The position numbers and the translations under genes were made by a program. A stretch of DNA of 64,000 nt, from assembly GCF_001552595.1 (NCBI RefSeq), contig NZ_BCRM01000001.1, positions 62,001-126,000 on the forward strand, given 5' to 3'. How positions within the stretch are numbered: position 1 is the stretch's first letter; every line of letters starts with the position of its first letter. A model generated the notes under the pieces. It had not been told where the DNA came from, did not search any database, and saw only the letters and a list, made by a program, of their open reading frames with translations. Of the stretch, positions 51,522-61,061 are shown piece after piece. This DNA is from Rhodococcus erythropolis NBRC 15567. Its GTDB lineage: Bacteria > Actinomycetota > Actinomycetes > Mycobacteriales > Mycobacteriaceae.

Positions 51522-54236
51522 TCAGATGAGTCCGCCGCGGCGCGCAGCCTTGAGTGCGTCGCGTCGGTTACTTACTTCCAACTTCCGATAGATCCCGCGT
51601 AGATGCGTCTTGATGGTGTTGACGGACAGGAACAGCGTGTCGGCGATCGACTCGGTGGTGTCTCCCGAGGCCAGTTCGCGCAGCACGGTGTATTCGCCCG
51701 GTGTGAGGATCGGTGCACTCACCAGCTCTTGTGGACGAATGCGGTTGCGTACCTGTTCGGCAAAAGCCTCCTGATCGCCGAAGTGCCCACTGAACTCGTC
51801 GAAGATCGGACGCAGTGACGCGCCGTAGTCGAGGAAAGGTCGCAACAGCGCACCGGTTTCTGCGGCTCGCAGGGCTTTGTGCAGCGAACGAAACGACTTG
51901 CGCTCGTGACCGGTGGCAGCGTGGATCCCAGCCTCGAGTGTCCAGGCGTAGACGGTGTGGGCGAGCACAGGCTCTTCGGTGGATCCGAGGGCTTCGGAAA
52001 CCTCGACGAGTGCTTCTGCGAACTTGTTGGACGAGAAAGCCACGGCAGCTCGCGCCAGGTGTATCTCGGAAGTCTCGCCGAACTGATCAGCCGCATCGCG
52101 CACGAGTCGGCCGGCCCATTCCACTTCGCCGACCGACAGGCATGCGTTCACGACCGGTGGGAGTAGGGCAAGAGTCGCCAATGAGAAGGTGCGCAGTGCG
52201 ATTGCGCTGAGCATCGCATCGCGGACGTCGGCAGCGGTCGACCGTCGATCGGCCGCGTCGCCGAGACTGTGGAGCCCGAACGTGACGACGGTGTGCCACC
52301 CGAATGCCGGGACGCTGGCGCCGAGAACATCTGTGCTCCGGTAGTTTCCGATAGTCGGTATGCGGTACGGAAGTTCGCTGGTGGCGCAGAGATATGCAGC
52401 GAAGGCCACCACGGACGCGGACAACTCGTACTCCGCCGTCGTTGTGATTCGGTGTTCGACCGCGTAGTCGATGGCGTAGGTGGAGTGTGCCCTCATCGCC
52501 TCGATGTCCCCGCTGAGTGAGGCGACAAATCCTAGCCCGGTCAGTGCCTTCAGTACGAATCGCGACCTGCCACGTAGTGTTCCGAGCGCGACCGCCTGGG
52601 TGTATTCGACAGTTGCCCTGTCGAACTCGCGTTCGAGTAGGAGGGCCGTCGCTACCTCGAGGTGAGCGTAGGCTTCGACGTCCGAGTGAGTGCTGTTCTG
52701 ACGCCGCACCAGGCGCGAAACCAATGGATTGTTGTCGGAAGTTGTTGAAGCACAGGAGATTTCGAGACTCATCGCCAGGAACAGTGGCTCGTCCGCAATA
52801 GGCGGATGAGTTGCCTCGAGGAGATCGAGGCACGTTGTCGCAGAGGTCATGTCACCGGAATGGAGGGCGGCCGCAGCCAGGACCAGGCGGGTGATCGGAG
52901 ATTCGGAGACCTGCGTGGGTGCGGATTCGAGCACTCGGACGACGTCTCCGCTGTGCCCGTCGAGTACGAGGCCTAGTCCGCAGCGCTCGAGAAAAGCGAG
53001 GATGCGGCACGGGTCGCCGATCGACACCTCGAGTTCGAGCGCCTCGAGTTCGAAGTGATGACTCTCGAACCAGGTTGCTGCTCGAAGGTGCGCGCGATTT
53101 CTCTCCTCGTGATCGACCCGGCGGAACTCTGCGCGGAGGTGTTCGAGGAGAAGGGGGTGGTAGCTGAACCACGTGGTGTGGTCAGCGGAGTCGGTCCGCG
53201 TCACGGGGAAGTTGTATTGAATCAGAGCGTCGATCTCGGACCGCGCATTCGAATCGGTCAACGTTTCTGCGAGTTGAGCAGAGAACGAATCGACGACGGA
53301 TGTCCGCAACATGAATGTCGTGACATGCTCGGGCAAGGATGTCAGGACCTCGTCGACGAGGAAGTCGGCGATCGGGCGGGGCGTATGGGTGAACTCGTTC
53401 AATGCATTACCGATGTCGCTCCGGCCTGCCAGGAACGCTGCGGTCAGGCGAACAACAGCGCCCCACCCCTTGGTGAAGTTCTCGACGATTGCGAGCTCGT
53501 CGTCGCCGAGGGCGATGTCGTATTCGCCGAACATCGCAGTGATCTCGGTGCGGTCGAAGGCGAGATCGGTGGATGCGAAGCGAGTGAGTCGGCCATCGAG
53601 CGCGAGACGATGCCAGGTGAGCGGAGGTTCGTATCGAGCAGCGACGATGATCGACAGATTGTCCGGGGTGTGCGTGAGTATCTGGTCGAGAAGACCGATC
53701 GACATCGGATCGTGGAGTGTGTGAACGTCGTCGAGGATCAGCGTCGTTCGGCGATCGTGAGCTTCGACGGTTTCCGCGAAGTGCGCGAGCCACTGTTCGA
53801 CGGGTCGTCTCGATCCCGCCTGTGCCGGGAACCCTTGCCCGGTGGGCGCGCGACCGGCCGGGTCGAGAGGCGTCGAGATGGCCTCGGCGAGGGATTCGCA
53901 CAGCACCGACACGTTGTTGTCGCGCTCGGCCAACGTCAGCCAGGCGAGGTCCACGTCAGGGGACGCCCGCGAATACTCACGAGCCCAATTCGCCAGCAGC
54001 AGGGTCTTTCCCGCCCCGGCCGGTGCAGAAAGCAGCCCGACGGACCCGGGTCCCGAGCCCTCGGTAGTGGTGGACGCGGTGAGTTTCTGGTGCAACCGGG
54101 GACGTGGAACCAGTCCCTTGATTGCAGAGGGCGGGTGAAAGCGCCCGCTGACAGGCGCGTCCGACGCGTGAGTGTGCCCGACGCGGTGAGACGCGTCGAG
54201 CGTCACTGCAGCGGCATCACGAAATGGGCTGCTCAT
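51522..54236 (-). CDS. MalT/LAL-type LuxR-family regulator
   Basis: A 904-residue signal-transduction ATPase. Walker A SAPAGAGKT is near 70-78 and Walker B TTLILDDVHTL follows. A long tetratricopeptide-like helical region leads to the C-terminal LuxR HTH (LTPGEYTVLRELASGDTTES, then SVNTIKTHLRGIYRKL) at about 840-900. Such STAND proteins bind an inducer and ATP, then oligomerise to activate transcription. The ATG at 54236 has AGGAG five bases upstream. A 27-bp palindrome lies 82 bases before it. The inducer is unknown. Confidence 0.92.
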   Translation of the reverse strand: MSSPFRDAAAVTLDASHRVGHTHASDAPVSGRFHPPSAIKGLVPRPRLHQKLTASTTTEGSGPGSVGLLSAPAGAGKTLLLANWAREYSRASPDVDLAWLTLAERDNNVSVLCESLAEAISTPLDPAGRAPTGQGFPAQAGSRRPVEQWLAHFAETVEAHDRRTTLILDDVHTLHDPMSIGLLDQILTHTPDNLSIIVAARYEPPLTWHRLALDGRLTRFASTDLAFDRTEITAMFGEYDIALGDDELAIVENFTKGWGAVVRLTAAFLAGRSDIGNALNEFTHTPRPIADFLVDEVLTSLPEHVTTFMLRTSVVDSFSAQLAETLTDSNARSEIDALIQYNFPVTRTDSADHTTWFSYHPLLLEHLRAEFRRVDHEERNRAHLRAATWFESHHFELEALELEVSIGDPCRILAFLERCGLGLVLDGHSGDVVRVLESAPTQVSESPITRLVLAAAALHSGDMTSATTCLDLLEATHPPIADEPLFLAMSLEISCASTTSDNNPLVSRLVRRQNSTHSDVEAYAHLEVATALLLEREFDRATVEYTQAVALGTLRGRSRFVLKALTGLGFVASLSGDIEAMRAHSTYAIDYAVEHRITTTAEYELSASVVAFAAYLCATSELPYRIPTIGNYRSTDVLGASVPAFGWHTVVTFGLHSLGDAADRRSTAADVRDAMLSAIALRTFSLATLALLPPVVNACLSVGEVEWAGRLVRDAADQFGETSEIHLARAAVAFSSNKFAEALVEVSEALGSTEEPVLAHTVYAWTLEAGIHAATGHERKSFRSLHKALRAAETGALLRPFLDYGASLRPIFDEFSGHFGDQEAFAEQVRNRIRPQELVSAPILTPGEYTVLRELASGDTTESIADTLFLSVNTIKTHLRGIYRKLEVSNRRDALKAARRGGLI

Positions 54237-54317
54237 CCGACTCCTGTTCGACTGGCTGCACTGGACGTGACCGCTGGATCGACATACGTAACGAGTTAGA
54301 TGATGTGAAACTACCCA

Positions 54318-54358
54318 ATTCGGACACTTATTAAGCGTCCAAATCAAAAGATTCGGAC
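54318..54358. promoter_or_regulatory. Palindrome and half-site array upstream of the MalT-type gene
   Basis: Bases 54318-54344 form a near-perfect dyad: ATTCGGAC on the left, GTCCAAAT on the right, centred on an AT-rich core with two mismatched pairs. A third half site ATTCGGAC follows at 54351-54358, 33 bases (about three helical turns) from the first. It may be the binding site of the regulator, or part of the end of the asparaginase transcript. Confidence 0.45.
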
Positions 54359-54413
54359 CAAAGTCCCTGATTTAGTGAGGGGTGCGTTCGAACTACGAAC
54401 GGCGTCGCCAGTG

Positions 54414-55376
54414 CTACCGCCTGAACGGCGGGGTGCGAGCAAACCTCGAATATCGGTCGAATGCCTTTTCCAGGCCCACGAGATCCGGATCTGACAACAA
54501 GGCCGCCAGAAGTACACGTGCTTGCCCGGCCCGAAGATCGGTGGAAAATACAGCGCCTGCGGCGATCAAGTCGTGGCCGCCGCCACCACCACCGTAAACC
54601 GGGGAGATTGGCCCCGAGGGCACACGAGTTGTCACGACCACCGGAATGTGAGCGCCTACGCAGTCTCGGACGGCCTCGACGATCGTCGGATTTGCATTTC
54701 CCGAACCGAGTCCGTCGAGAACAAGTCCATTTGCCCCGGCGCTCACGCAAGCGTCGATCTGTACGCGGTCTGCCCCGGGATACACGGCGATGATGTCGAC
54801 GCGGGTGTTCGAAATCGGATGCCACGGCAATGGTTCGGGAGTGTGCAGCAGTGCCGGATCGATGGGCAAGGAGCGGAAGGCATCAAGTGCCGTCGTGTCG
54901 GCCTTTCGCGTACCTGCTGCCGGGTGGACCGAACCGCCGAAGGCGATGAGGACACCACGTCCCTGCGACGAGATGTCGAGTCCGGCCGCGATCGCCGCGG
55001 CCAGATTCGAACGAGCGTCGGACTCGGGATGGTCGAAAGTGCGCTGCGCCCCGGTGAAGACCACCGGACGTCGGTCGTCGTGGTGCAGGTCCAACAAGAA
55101 CGCAGTTTCCTCCATCGTGTCGGTGCCGTGAAGCACGACCACCGCATCGAGTCCAGGATCCTTCAATTCGTCGGCTACGGCGTCGCGAACACGATCCATG
55201 TCCGCGAAGGTCATGCTCGAGCTGTCCTTCGACATCACGTCCACGACTCGAAGATCGATGTCGGTCTGCTCATTGCCGAGCAGATCTGCACCGGTGATTG
55301 CGGGCCGACTGATTCCATGCGCATCTCGGGTGCTGGCGATGGTGCCACCAGTGGTGACGACTGCGACTTTCGACAC
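54414..55376 (-). CDS. ansA: L-asparaginase (AnsA type)
   Basis: A 320-residue bacterial-type asparaginase. The first threonine motif TGGTIAS is at 9-15 and the second, HGTDTMEE, at 83-90. It hydrolyses asparagine to aspartate and ammonia. No signal peptide is present, so it is the cytoplasmic type. The GTG at 55376 follows AAAGGA. It is the third gene of a unit with aspartate ammonia-lyase and an amino acid permease, together forming a route from asparagine to fumarate. Confidence 0.92.
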   Translation of the reverse strand: MSKVAVVTTGGTIASTRDAHGISRPAITGADLLGNEQTDIDLRVVDVMSKDSSSMTFADMDRVRDAVADELKDPGLDAVVVLHGTDTMEETAFLLDLHHDDRRPVVFTGAQRTFDHPESDARSNLAAAIAAGLDISSQGRGVLIAFGGSVHPAAGTRKADTTALDAFRSLPIDPALLHTPEPLPWHPISNTRVDIIAVYPGADRVQIDACVSAGANGLVLDGLGSGNANPTIVEAVRDCVGAHIPVVVTTRVPSGPISPVYGGGGGGHDLIAAGAVFSTDLRAGQARVLLAALLSDPDLVGLEKAFDRYSRFARTPPFRR

Positions 55377-55391
55377 TGAGGTCCTTTCACG

Positions 55392-56837
55392 TCAAGCTGT
55401 GGGGCGATGGATGGCCAACTCGCGAATGCGATTCCTGGCGCCGTACCAACCAATCATCAACAGCGGTGCGATGATCGCGATGGAGCCGACGGTCCATGTT
55501 CCAACAGGGTTGTCGAATGCCATCAATACGATAACGACCGCAAGAAAGACCAGTGTCGCGATCCCGGTGTACGGTGCGCCGAATATGCGGAAGGGAGGGC
55601 GGGTGACTTTGCCTTGTTTCGCAAGTTGCCAGAGCTTCAACTGGCACAACACTATGACTGCCCACGCACTGATGATGCCGAGGGCCGCAAGATTGAGGAC
55701 TATTTCGAAGGCTTGCGCTGGGACAACAGCATTGAGCCCGACGCCGAACAGGATGACCACGCCGGTGAGTGCGATTCCCCCGTACGGCACTCCGGCTTTG
55801 TTCATTTTGGCAGCGAAGGCAGGCGCCGAGCCTGCCATCGCCATCGAATGGAGTATTCGTCCGGTCGAATACAATCCGGCGTTGAGGGAAGACAAGGCTG
55901 CCGTGAGAACGACCAGATTCATGATCGCATCCGCGCCTTGGATGTTGATCGAACCGAAGAATGTGACGAATGGACTTTCACCGGCGTGGTACTCCGTGTA
56001 CGGGAGCAACAGCGAGAGCAGTAGCACCGATCCCACGTAGAAGACGAGGATCCGAATGATCACTGTGTTGATTGCCTTGGGTATCACCTTCCGGGGATTT
56101 TCGGTCTCTCCGGCCGTGGTTCCCACGAGTTCAATTGAGGCGTAAGCGAACACGACGCCCTGAATCACCACGACTGCCGGAAGTATTCCGTTGGGGAACA
56201 GCCCACCATTGTCGGTGATCAGGCTGAATCCGGAGGAATGCCCTTCGATGGGCGTGCCGAAGAGTACGAAATAGACACCGAACCCGAGGAATGCGGTCAA
56301 CGCAACGACCTTGATCAACGCGAACCAGAACTCCAGCTCTCCGAAGACTTTCACGGACACCAGATTCAGTCCGAGAACCAACACCACCGCGATCAGAGCG
56401 AACATCCACTGATCGATGTGCCCCAGTGGCGCCCAGTACTTCTTGAAGAAGTTCATGTACAACGCCACAGCCGTGACATCGACCACGGCAGTCATTGCCC
56501 AGTTCATCCAGTACAGCCAACCCGCAGCGAAAGCCATCTTCTCGCCGAAGAATTCGCGTGCGTAGGAAACGAAGGATCCCGAAGTCGGGCGGTGCATCAC
56601 CAGTTCGCCGAGTGCCCTCAGGATCAGGAACGCGAAGAACCCGCACAACGCGTACACGAGAACCAAGGCCGGGCCCGCCTGTTGGAGTCGCCCTCCCGCA
56701 CCCATGAAAAGGCCTGTTCCGATCGCACCACCGATCGCGATCATCTGAATCTGTCTGGGGCCGAGCGCCTTCTGATATCCGAGATCCTCTTCAGCGGCAA
56801 CCTCGGCGTGGGGTGTCTCTTCCCGTTCGACGGTCAT
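55392..56837 (-). CDS. Amino acid permease (APC family, AnsP/GabP-like)
   Basis: A 481-residue transporter with 12 membrane segments. The APC entry motif [17 protein letters not shown] is near 30-46, followed by [18 protein letters not shown] and the [14 protein letters not shown] loop. Between aspA and ansA it should import asparagine or aspartate. The ATG at 56837 has GGAGGAGG four bases upstream and overlaps the aspA stop by one base (TGATG). It ends 15 bases before the asparaginase start. Confidence 0.9.
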   Translation of the reverse strand: MTVEREETPHAEVAAEEDLGYQKALGPRQIQMIAIGGAIGTGLFMGAGGRLQQAGPALVLVYALCGFFAFLILRALGELVMHRPTSGSFVSYAREFFGEKMAFAAGWLYWMNWAMTAVVDVTAVALYMNFFKKYWAPLGHIDQWMFALIAVVLVLGLNLVSVKVFGELEFWFALIKVVALTAFLGFGVYFVLFGTPIEGHSSGFSLITDNGGLFPNGILPAVVVIQGVVFAYASIELVGTTAGETENPRKVIPKAINTVIIRILVFYVGSVLLLSLLLPYTEYHAGESPFVTFFGSINIQGADAIMNLVVLTAALSSLNAGLYSTGRILHSMAMAGSAPAFAAKMNKAGVPYGGIALTGVVILFGVGLNAVVPAQAFEIVLNLAALGIISAWAVIVLCQLKLWQLAKQGKVTRPPFRIFGAPYTGIATLVFLAVVIVLMAFDNPVGTWTVGSIAIIAPLLMIGWYGARNRIRELAIHRPTA

Positions 56838-58276
56838 CAAACCTCCTCCGCGACGGCGGTAGCATGAGGCTTCTCGCCCGCAGCGCGGAGATTGGCGAGA
56901 TGTTCGGGGCTGAGCAACCGATCGAGTTCCTCACGGTCGAGCAGGCCCGCTTCGATCACGAGATCGGCGACGCGACGCCCGGAAATCAACGCCTCCTGGG
57001 CAATCCGGGTGGACGCGGTATATCCGATGTAGGGGTTGAGCGCGGTGACGAGGCCGATGGAGTCTTCGACTCGCGCGCGCAACAGTTCGGTGTTGGCCGT
57101 GATACCGAGTACGCACCGGTCCGCCAGAATGCGGCAAGCCGCACCGAGGTGTCGCATTCCTTCGGACAGTGAGTGCACGATGATCGGCTCGAAAGCGTTG
57201 AGTTGGAGTTGCCCGGATTCCGCAGCCATCGTAATCGTCACGTCATTGCCGATGACTTCGTACGCGACCTGATTGAGGACCTCGGGAATTACCGGATTGA
57301 CCTTGCCCGGCATGATCGACGAACCTGCCTGCACCGGAGGCAGATTGATCTCGTTCAATCCGGCTCGCGGACCAGAAGAGAGCAGCCGAAGATCGTTGCA
57401 CACCTTGGACAACTTCACAGCGACCCGCTTGAGTACGCCGGAGAGGTGGACGAACTGGCCCACGTCTTGGGTCGCTTCGACCAGATCCGTTGCCAACACC
57501 AGCGGCAGCCCGGTTAGTGCGCCCAGGTCGGAACAGGCCACCTCGGCGTAGCCCGCAGGTGCGTTGAGACCGGTGCCGATAGCAGTGGCGCCGAGGTTGA
57601 TCTCGTGAACGAGAAGAGCAGCCTCAGCCAGGCGCGCTCGATCCTCCTCGATCATGACCGCGTAGGTGCCGAACTCCTGACCCAGAGTCATCGGCACGGC
57701 GTCCTGCAGTTGGGTGCGTCCCATCTTCACTGTGTCGGCGAACTCGAGAGATTTGGTCGTGAACGCATTCTGGAGTACACGAAGTGCATCCAGCAGGTCC
57801 TCGATCGCGAAGATCGTCGAGATGTTGACGGCCGTGGGGTAGACGTCGTTGGTCGATTGGCTCAGGTTCACGTGCTCATTGGGGTGAAGTCGTTCGTAGT
57901 CGCCGCGCTGGTGGCCGAGGATTTCCAATGCGCGATTGGCGATTACCTCGTTGGCATTCATGTTCGTCGACGTTCCGGCACCACCCTGGATGACGTCCAC
58001 TACGAACTGTTCGTGCCACCGGCCGTCCACGATTTCCTTGCATGCCTGTGAGATGGCCTCGGCTCGCGGGCCGTCGAGGATGCCCAGCTTCTCGTTTGCG
58101 CTGGCTGCGGCCCATTTGACGTAAGCGATGCCGCGGATCAGATGCGGGTTCGTGGCAATTGTTCGACCAGTGATCGGGAAGTTCTCCATCGCGCGCAAGG
58201 TGTGGATTCCCCAGTACGAATCGGCTGGAACTTCGCGATCGCCGAGCAGATCGTGTTCTGTTCGCGTTTCGAGCAC
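56837..58276 (-). CDS. aspA: Aspartate ammonia-lyase
   Basis: A 479-residue member of the fumarase/aspartase superfamily. The signature [11 protein letters not shown] is near 315-325, and the N-terminus [21 protein letters not shown] is typical of AspA. It deaminates aspartate to fumarate. The GTG at 58276 follows GAGG by ten bases; a TTG ten codons earlier (58306) is less likely. It is the first gene of the asparagine-use operon and diverges from a FadR-type regulator with two matching dyads. Confidence 0.93.
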   Translation of the reverse strand: MLETRTEHDLLGDREVPADSYWGIHTLRAMENFPITGRTIATNPHLIRGIAYVKWAAASANEKLGILDGPRAEAISQACKEIVDGRWHEQFVVDVIQGGAGTSTNMNANEVIANRALEILGHQRGDYERLHPNEHVNLSQSTNDVYPTAVNISTIFAIEDLLDALRVLQNAFTTKSLEFADTVKMGRTQLQDAVPMTLGQEFGTYAVMIEEDRARLAEAALLVHEINLGATAIGTGLNAPAGYAEVACSDLGALTGLPLVLATDLVEATQDVGQFVHLSGVLKRVAVKLSKVCNDLRLLSSGPRAGLNEINLPPVQAGSSIMPGKVNPVIPEVLNQVAYEVIGNDVTITMAAESGQLQLNAFEPIIVHSLSEGMRHLGAACRILADRCVLGITANTELLRARVEDSIGLVTALNPYIGYTASTRIAQEALISGRRVADLVIEAGLLDREELDRLLSPEHLANLRAAGEKPHATAVAEEV

Positions 58277-58391
58277 TTGATCAATTCCTCGTGTCTCTTC
58301 GCGCAAGCATCACTCTGCGCGGTGGGTGTATTTCGGGATCGCAGCGCTGACGGACAAGTAGTAGACCCGCCCAGCTATCGGGCTATCAGGC

Positions 58392-58402
58392 TGTCTGACA
58401 GG
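58392..58402. promoter_or_regulatory. FadR-type operator 1
   Basis: CTGTCTGACAG (CTGTC-N-GACAG) lies 116 bases before aspA and 91 before the regulator. The 14-base core ACCTGTCAGACAGC, read on the minus strand here, is repeated in opposite orientation at 58498-58511. Confidence 0.55.
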
Positions 58403-58492
58403 TCTAATTGTTACCTCGCTCACTCCTGCACGTCAACCCGTCACCAGGTGCGATGTTTGACGCGGGACTTCGGCAGTCGCAACAATGACGGC

Positions 58493-59203
58493 ATGAACCT
58501 GTCAGACAGCTGGGCCACCAGGCGACCAGTCGCCGCGCGGGTGAGTGCTGCCGAGGCAGTCCTCGCAGACCTTCGTGCCGCAATAGCCTCCGGCGATCTG
58601 GCAGTCGGAGAGCGTCTCCCGTCCGAAGCGTCCCTGGCCGAAAGGCACGGAGTCAGTCGATCGGTCATCCGTGAAGCCCTGCGCTCGTGCCACGCCCTCG
58701 GGCTCACCGAGACAAAATCCGGGCTCGGCACCTTCGTCGTCAGTGATTCGATAGCGCGAGACCTCGATTTCGGCAGCTATGCGGCCAACGAATTGGTCGA
58801 AGCACGGCCTCATGTCGAAATTCCGGCCGCAGGATGGGCTGCCCAACGGCACACCGCGGAGGAACTGGCAGCCCTCCGCGGACTGGTACAGCAGATGCGT
58901 GACGAGGACGATCCGCTCGTATGGGTTGCACTCGACGCCCAATTTCACGGACTGATTGCAAAAGCCAGTAGGAATCGTGTCTTCGAGTCGGTAATCGTCG
59001 ATATCCGTGAAGCGCTGACAAGGCAATCCGAGACTCTCAATCTTGTTGCAGGTCGCCAGGAAAAGTCGAACGAGGAACACGAACGAATAGTCGAAGGAAT
59101 TGCATCCGGGAGTTACGACCACGCCTCCAGGGCGATGGCCGAACACCTGGACGCCGTCAGGGTGACGCTCGAAACACTTGTCCAAGAAAGTGATTCGCTG
59201 TGA
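58493..59203 (+). CDS. FadR/GntR-family regulator (FCD domain)
   Basis: A 236-residue regulator. The winged helix is at about 18-80 (GERLPSEASLAERHGVSRSV followed by IREALRSCHALGL). An FCD-type helical effector domain follows (DAQFHGLIAKASRN; HERIVEGIASGSYDHASRAM). It diverges from the aspA operon and two CTGTC-N-GACAG dyads lie in and around the gap, one of them inside its own first codons. It probably controls asparagine/aspartate use and itself. Its stop overlaps the next start as GTGA. Confidence 0.88.
   Translation: MNLSDSWATRRPVAARVSAAEAVLADLRAAIASGDLAVGERLPSEASLAERHGVSRSVIREALRSCHALGLTETKSGLGTFVVSDSIARDLDFGSYAANELVEARPHVEIPAAGWAAQRHTAEELAALRGLVQQMRDEDDPLVWVALDAQFHGLIAKASRNRVFESVIVDIREALTRQSETLNLVAGRQEKSNEEHERIVEGIASGSYDHASRAMAEHLDAVRVTLETLVQESDSL
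58499..58509. promoter_or_regulatory. FadR-type operator 2, inside the regulator's first codons
   Basis: CTGTCAGACAG is a perfect dyad covering codons 3 to 6 of the regulator gene. Binding here would block its own transcription. Confidence 0.55.
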
Positions 59204-59961
59204 CGGCGCGGCCGCGCAGGTCTGTCCTCGCCTGCGCAATCTTCGCGGCATCGGTGACCGGAGCGTTGGCGGGTTGCAGTTCGTCCGACACCCCGCTGAC
59301 GCCGACAACCGCGTCGTCAGCGACAACAACGGCAGCTGTACCGCCTACGGGTGTAAATCCACCATCGACGCCGGAATCCGAGCGCGCGCTCTTCGATGCT
59401 GTGGACCGCAATGATCCCGCAGCTGTTACCGCTGCCCTGACTGCCGGCGCGAACATCGAAGCGCGCGGCGAGGGCGAACGGACTCCACTCGTCGAGGCCA
59501 CCAAGAACAACGCCGTCGCTGCGGCTTCTACGTTGATTCTTGCCGGAGCTGACGTGAATGCGAAGGATTCCATGCAGGATTCGGCCTTCCTGTATTCCGG
59601 AGCCGAGGGATTGAACGAGATTCTGGCACTGACGCTCAGCCATGGCGCGGACGTCGACAGCGTGAACCGTTACGGCGGTACGGCTCTGATTCCCGCGAGT
59701 GAACACGCGCATGTCGAGACCGTCCGGATGCTGATTGCTGCCGGGGTACCGGTCAATCACGTCAATGATCCGGGGTGGACGGCGCTTCTCGAGGCCGTTG
59801 TGTACGGCGACGGCTCGGCGCGCTACGTCGACGTGATCACTCAGCTTCTCGACGCCGGGGCAGATCCCTCTATCCGGGATGCGTCGGGAAAGACCGCATT
59901 GGACAATGCCGAAAGCCGTGGTCAGTCAGACGTTGTGGCGCTGCTGCAATCGCGGAGCTGA
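59200..59961 (+). CDS. Ankyrin-repeat lipoprotein
   Basis: A 253-residue lipoprotein. The N-terminus RRSVLACAIFAASVTGALAGC ends in the lipobox LAGC (Cys26), then a T/S/P-rich linker to about 60. Four to five ankyrin repeats follow (GERTPLVEATKNN; LILAGADVNAKD; GGTALIPASEHAHVETVRML; LLDAGADPSIRDASGKTALD). It would act outside the membrane in protein binding. The GTG overlaps the FadR-type stop as GTGA, so it is translated together with the regulator, a surprising pairing. It overlaps the convergent AraC gene by 40 bases. Confidence 0.85.
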   Translation: MTARPRRSVLACAIFAASVTGALAGCSSSDTPLTPTTASSATTTAAVPPTGVNPPSTPESERALFDAVDRNDPAAVTAALTAGANIEARGEGERTPLVEATKNNAVAAASTLILAGADVNAKDSMQDSAFLYSGAEGLNEILALTLSHGADVDSVNRYGGTALIPASEHAHVETVRMLIAAGVPVNHVNDPGWTALLEAVVYGDGSARYVDVITQLLDAGADPSIRDASGKTALDNAESRGQSDVVALLQSRS

Positions 59962-60893
59962 CGCCAACGAGTCGGGCTCAGCCCGTAGGCCTGTCGAAAG
60001 CGTCGGCTGAAGTGTCCGGCGTCGACAAATCCCGCACGGCGCGCAATGGTCGCGATGGGCAGGTCGACGGTAGCGGGTCGAGCGAGTTCGGCCCGAGCTT
60101 TCTGCAAGCGCTGGGTGATGATCCACTGCTCGAGCCGGAATTCGTTGTCCGAACAGATCTTGTACAGCTGACGCAGTGAGATGCTGTGGGCGTGGGCAAT
60201 TCGTGCAGGATGCAGCGCCGGATCGTGAAGGTGTTCGCGGATGTATCGGCGGACCGATGTCAACGTGAGTGCCGATCTCGGAGCGGAGGCGTCGGGATTT
60301 GCATGCGTGATCGATGCGACCAAAGCGCGCGCCAGTTCGATCGAGGCCTCGCCCAATTGTTCGGCGGCAGGATCGGTCTCCAACTGATCGGCGCTGCGGA
60401 ACAATTCACGAACGTGCGCGATCATCAAGGGGTACAGGTTGCTGTGGTGAGGTCGCGTGGCAGCGTCACGGATGGAGTCGATCGGTAGTCCCAGCCGATC
60501 CATCGGAACGTAGAGGCACTGGGAAGCACCAGTTCCCGTCCAGGAGAAATCGTAGGTCGACGTCAGGTCCGTCATGAGTAGTTCACCGGCCGGGACTCTG
60601 CGTTGCTCATCGTGCTGATCTAGATGGCCGATTCCGCTCTCCTGCAGGGCAATCGCGAGAACCGGCATCGACGCTGATCGCACGTGCCGCGGTGTTCTGG
60701 TCAATCGCATCCCCGTCGACTCGGAGCGGAACAGTGATGCTGCGCCCAGATTCCACACGTTCATCCGGGCGCTCACGCCCGCCGGATCCTCCAAGTGGAT
60801 CGCACAGGGAACCGATGCGCGTCCCATCGCGTCGACGAAGGCGTCCGTGCGTTGGTCAGGCTCCAGCACGGAAGTATCCAGGAGCAAAGCCAT
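59922..60893 (-). CDS. AraC-family regulator
   Basis: A 323-residue regulator. The N-terminal sensor (AraC-binding-like type) runs to about 200, and the AraC HTH covers 220-318 (HSISLRQLYKICSDNEF; IATIARRAGFVDAGHFSRRF; GLSPTRWRQLR). The ATG at 60893 was chosen over the frame to 60962 for usual family length. It diverges from a secreted alpha/beta hydrolase gene across 168 bases in which I see no clear dyad, and may control it. Confidence 0.87.
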   Translation of the reverse strand: MALLLDTSVLEPDQRTDAFVDAMGRASVPCAIHLEDPAGVSARMNVWNLGAASLFRSESTGMRLTRTPRHVRSASMPVLAIALQESGIGHLDQHDEQRRVPAGELLMTDLTSTYDFSWTGTGASQCLYVPMDRLGLPIDSIRDAATRPHHSNLYPLMIAHVRELFRSADQLETDPAAEQLGEASIELARALVASITHANPDASAPRSALTLTSVRRYIREHLHDPALHPARIAHAHSISLRQLYKICSDNEFRLEQWIITQRLQKARAELARPATVDLPIATIARRAGFVDAGHFSRRFRQAYGLSPTRWRQLRDCSSATTSD

Positions 60894-61061
60894 GCAGCCT
60901 TGATACCCCGGGATGTGGACGCTCAACCAGAATCTGTGCACCGTGAGCCCAGAAGTCTGCACGGACAGTCACGTCCGTCGCAGCAGGTATTTCTAGGATC
61001 GAAACGGGCGTGTCCCGGCCTACCGCAGTTTCTCGCTTGCCTACGAGAGTGAAGGAAACGC

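Noticed and set aside
53055-54299. 414-residue plus-strand frame opposite the MalT-type regulator
   Set aside because: The regulator on the minus strand has Walker and LuxR motifs; the opposite frame has none.
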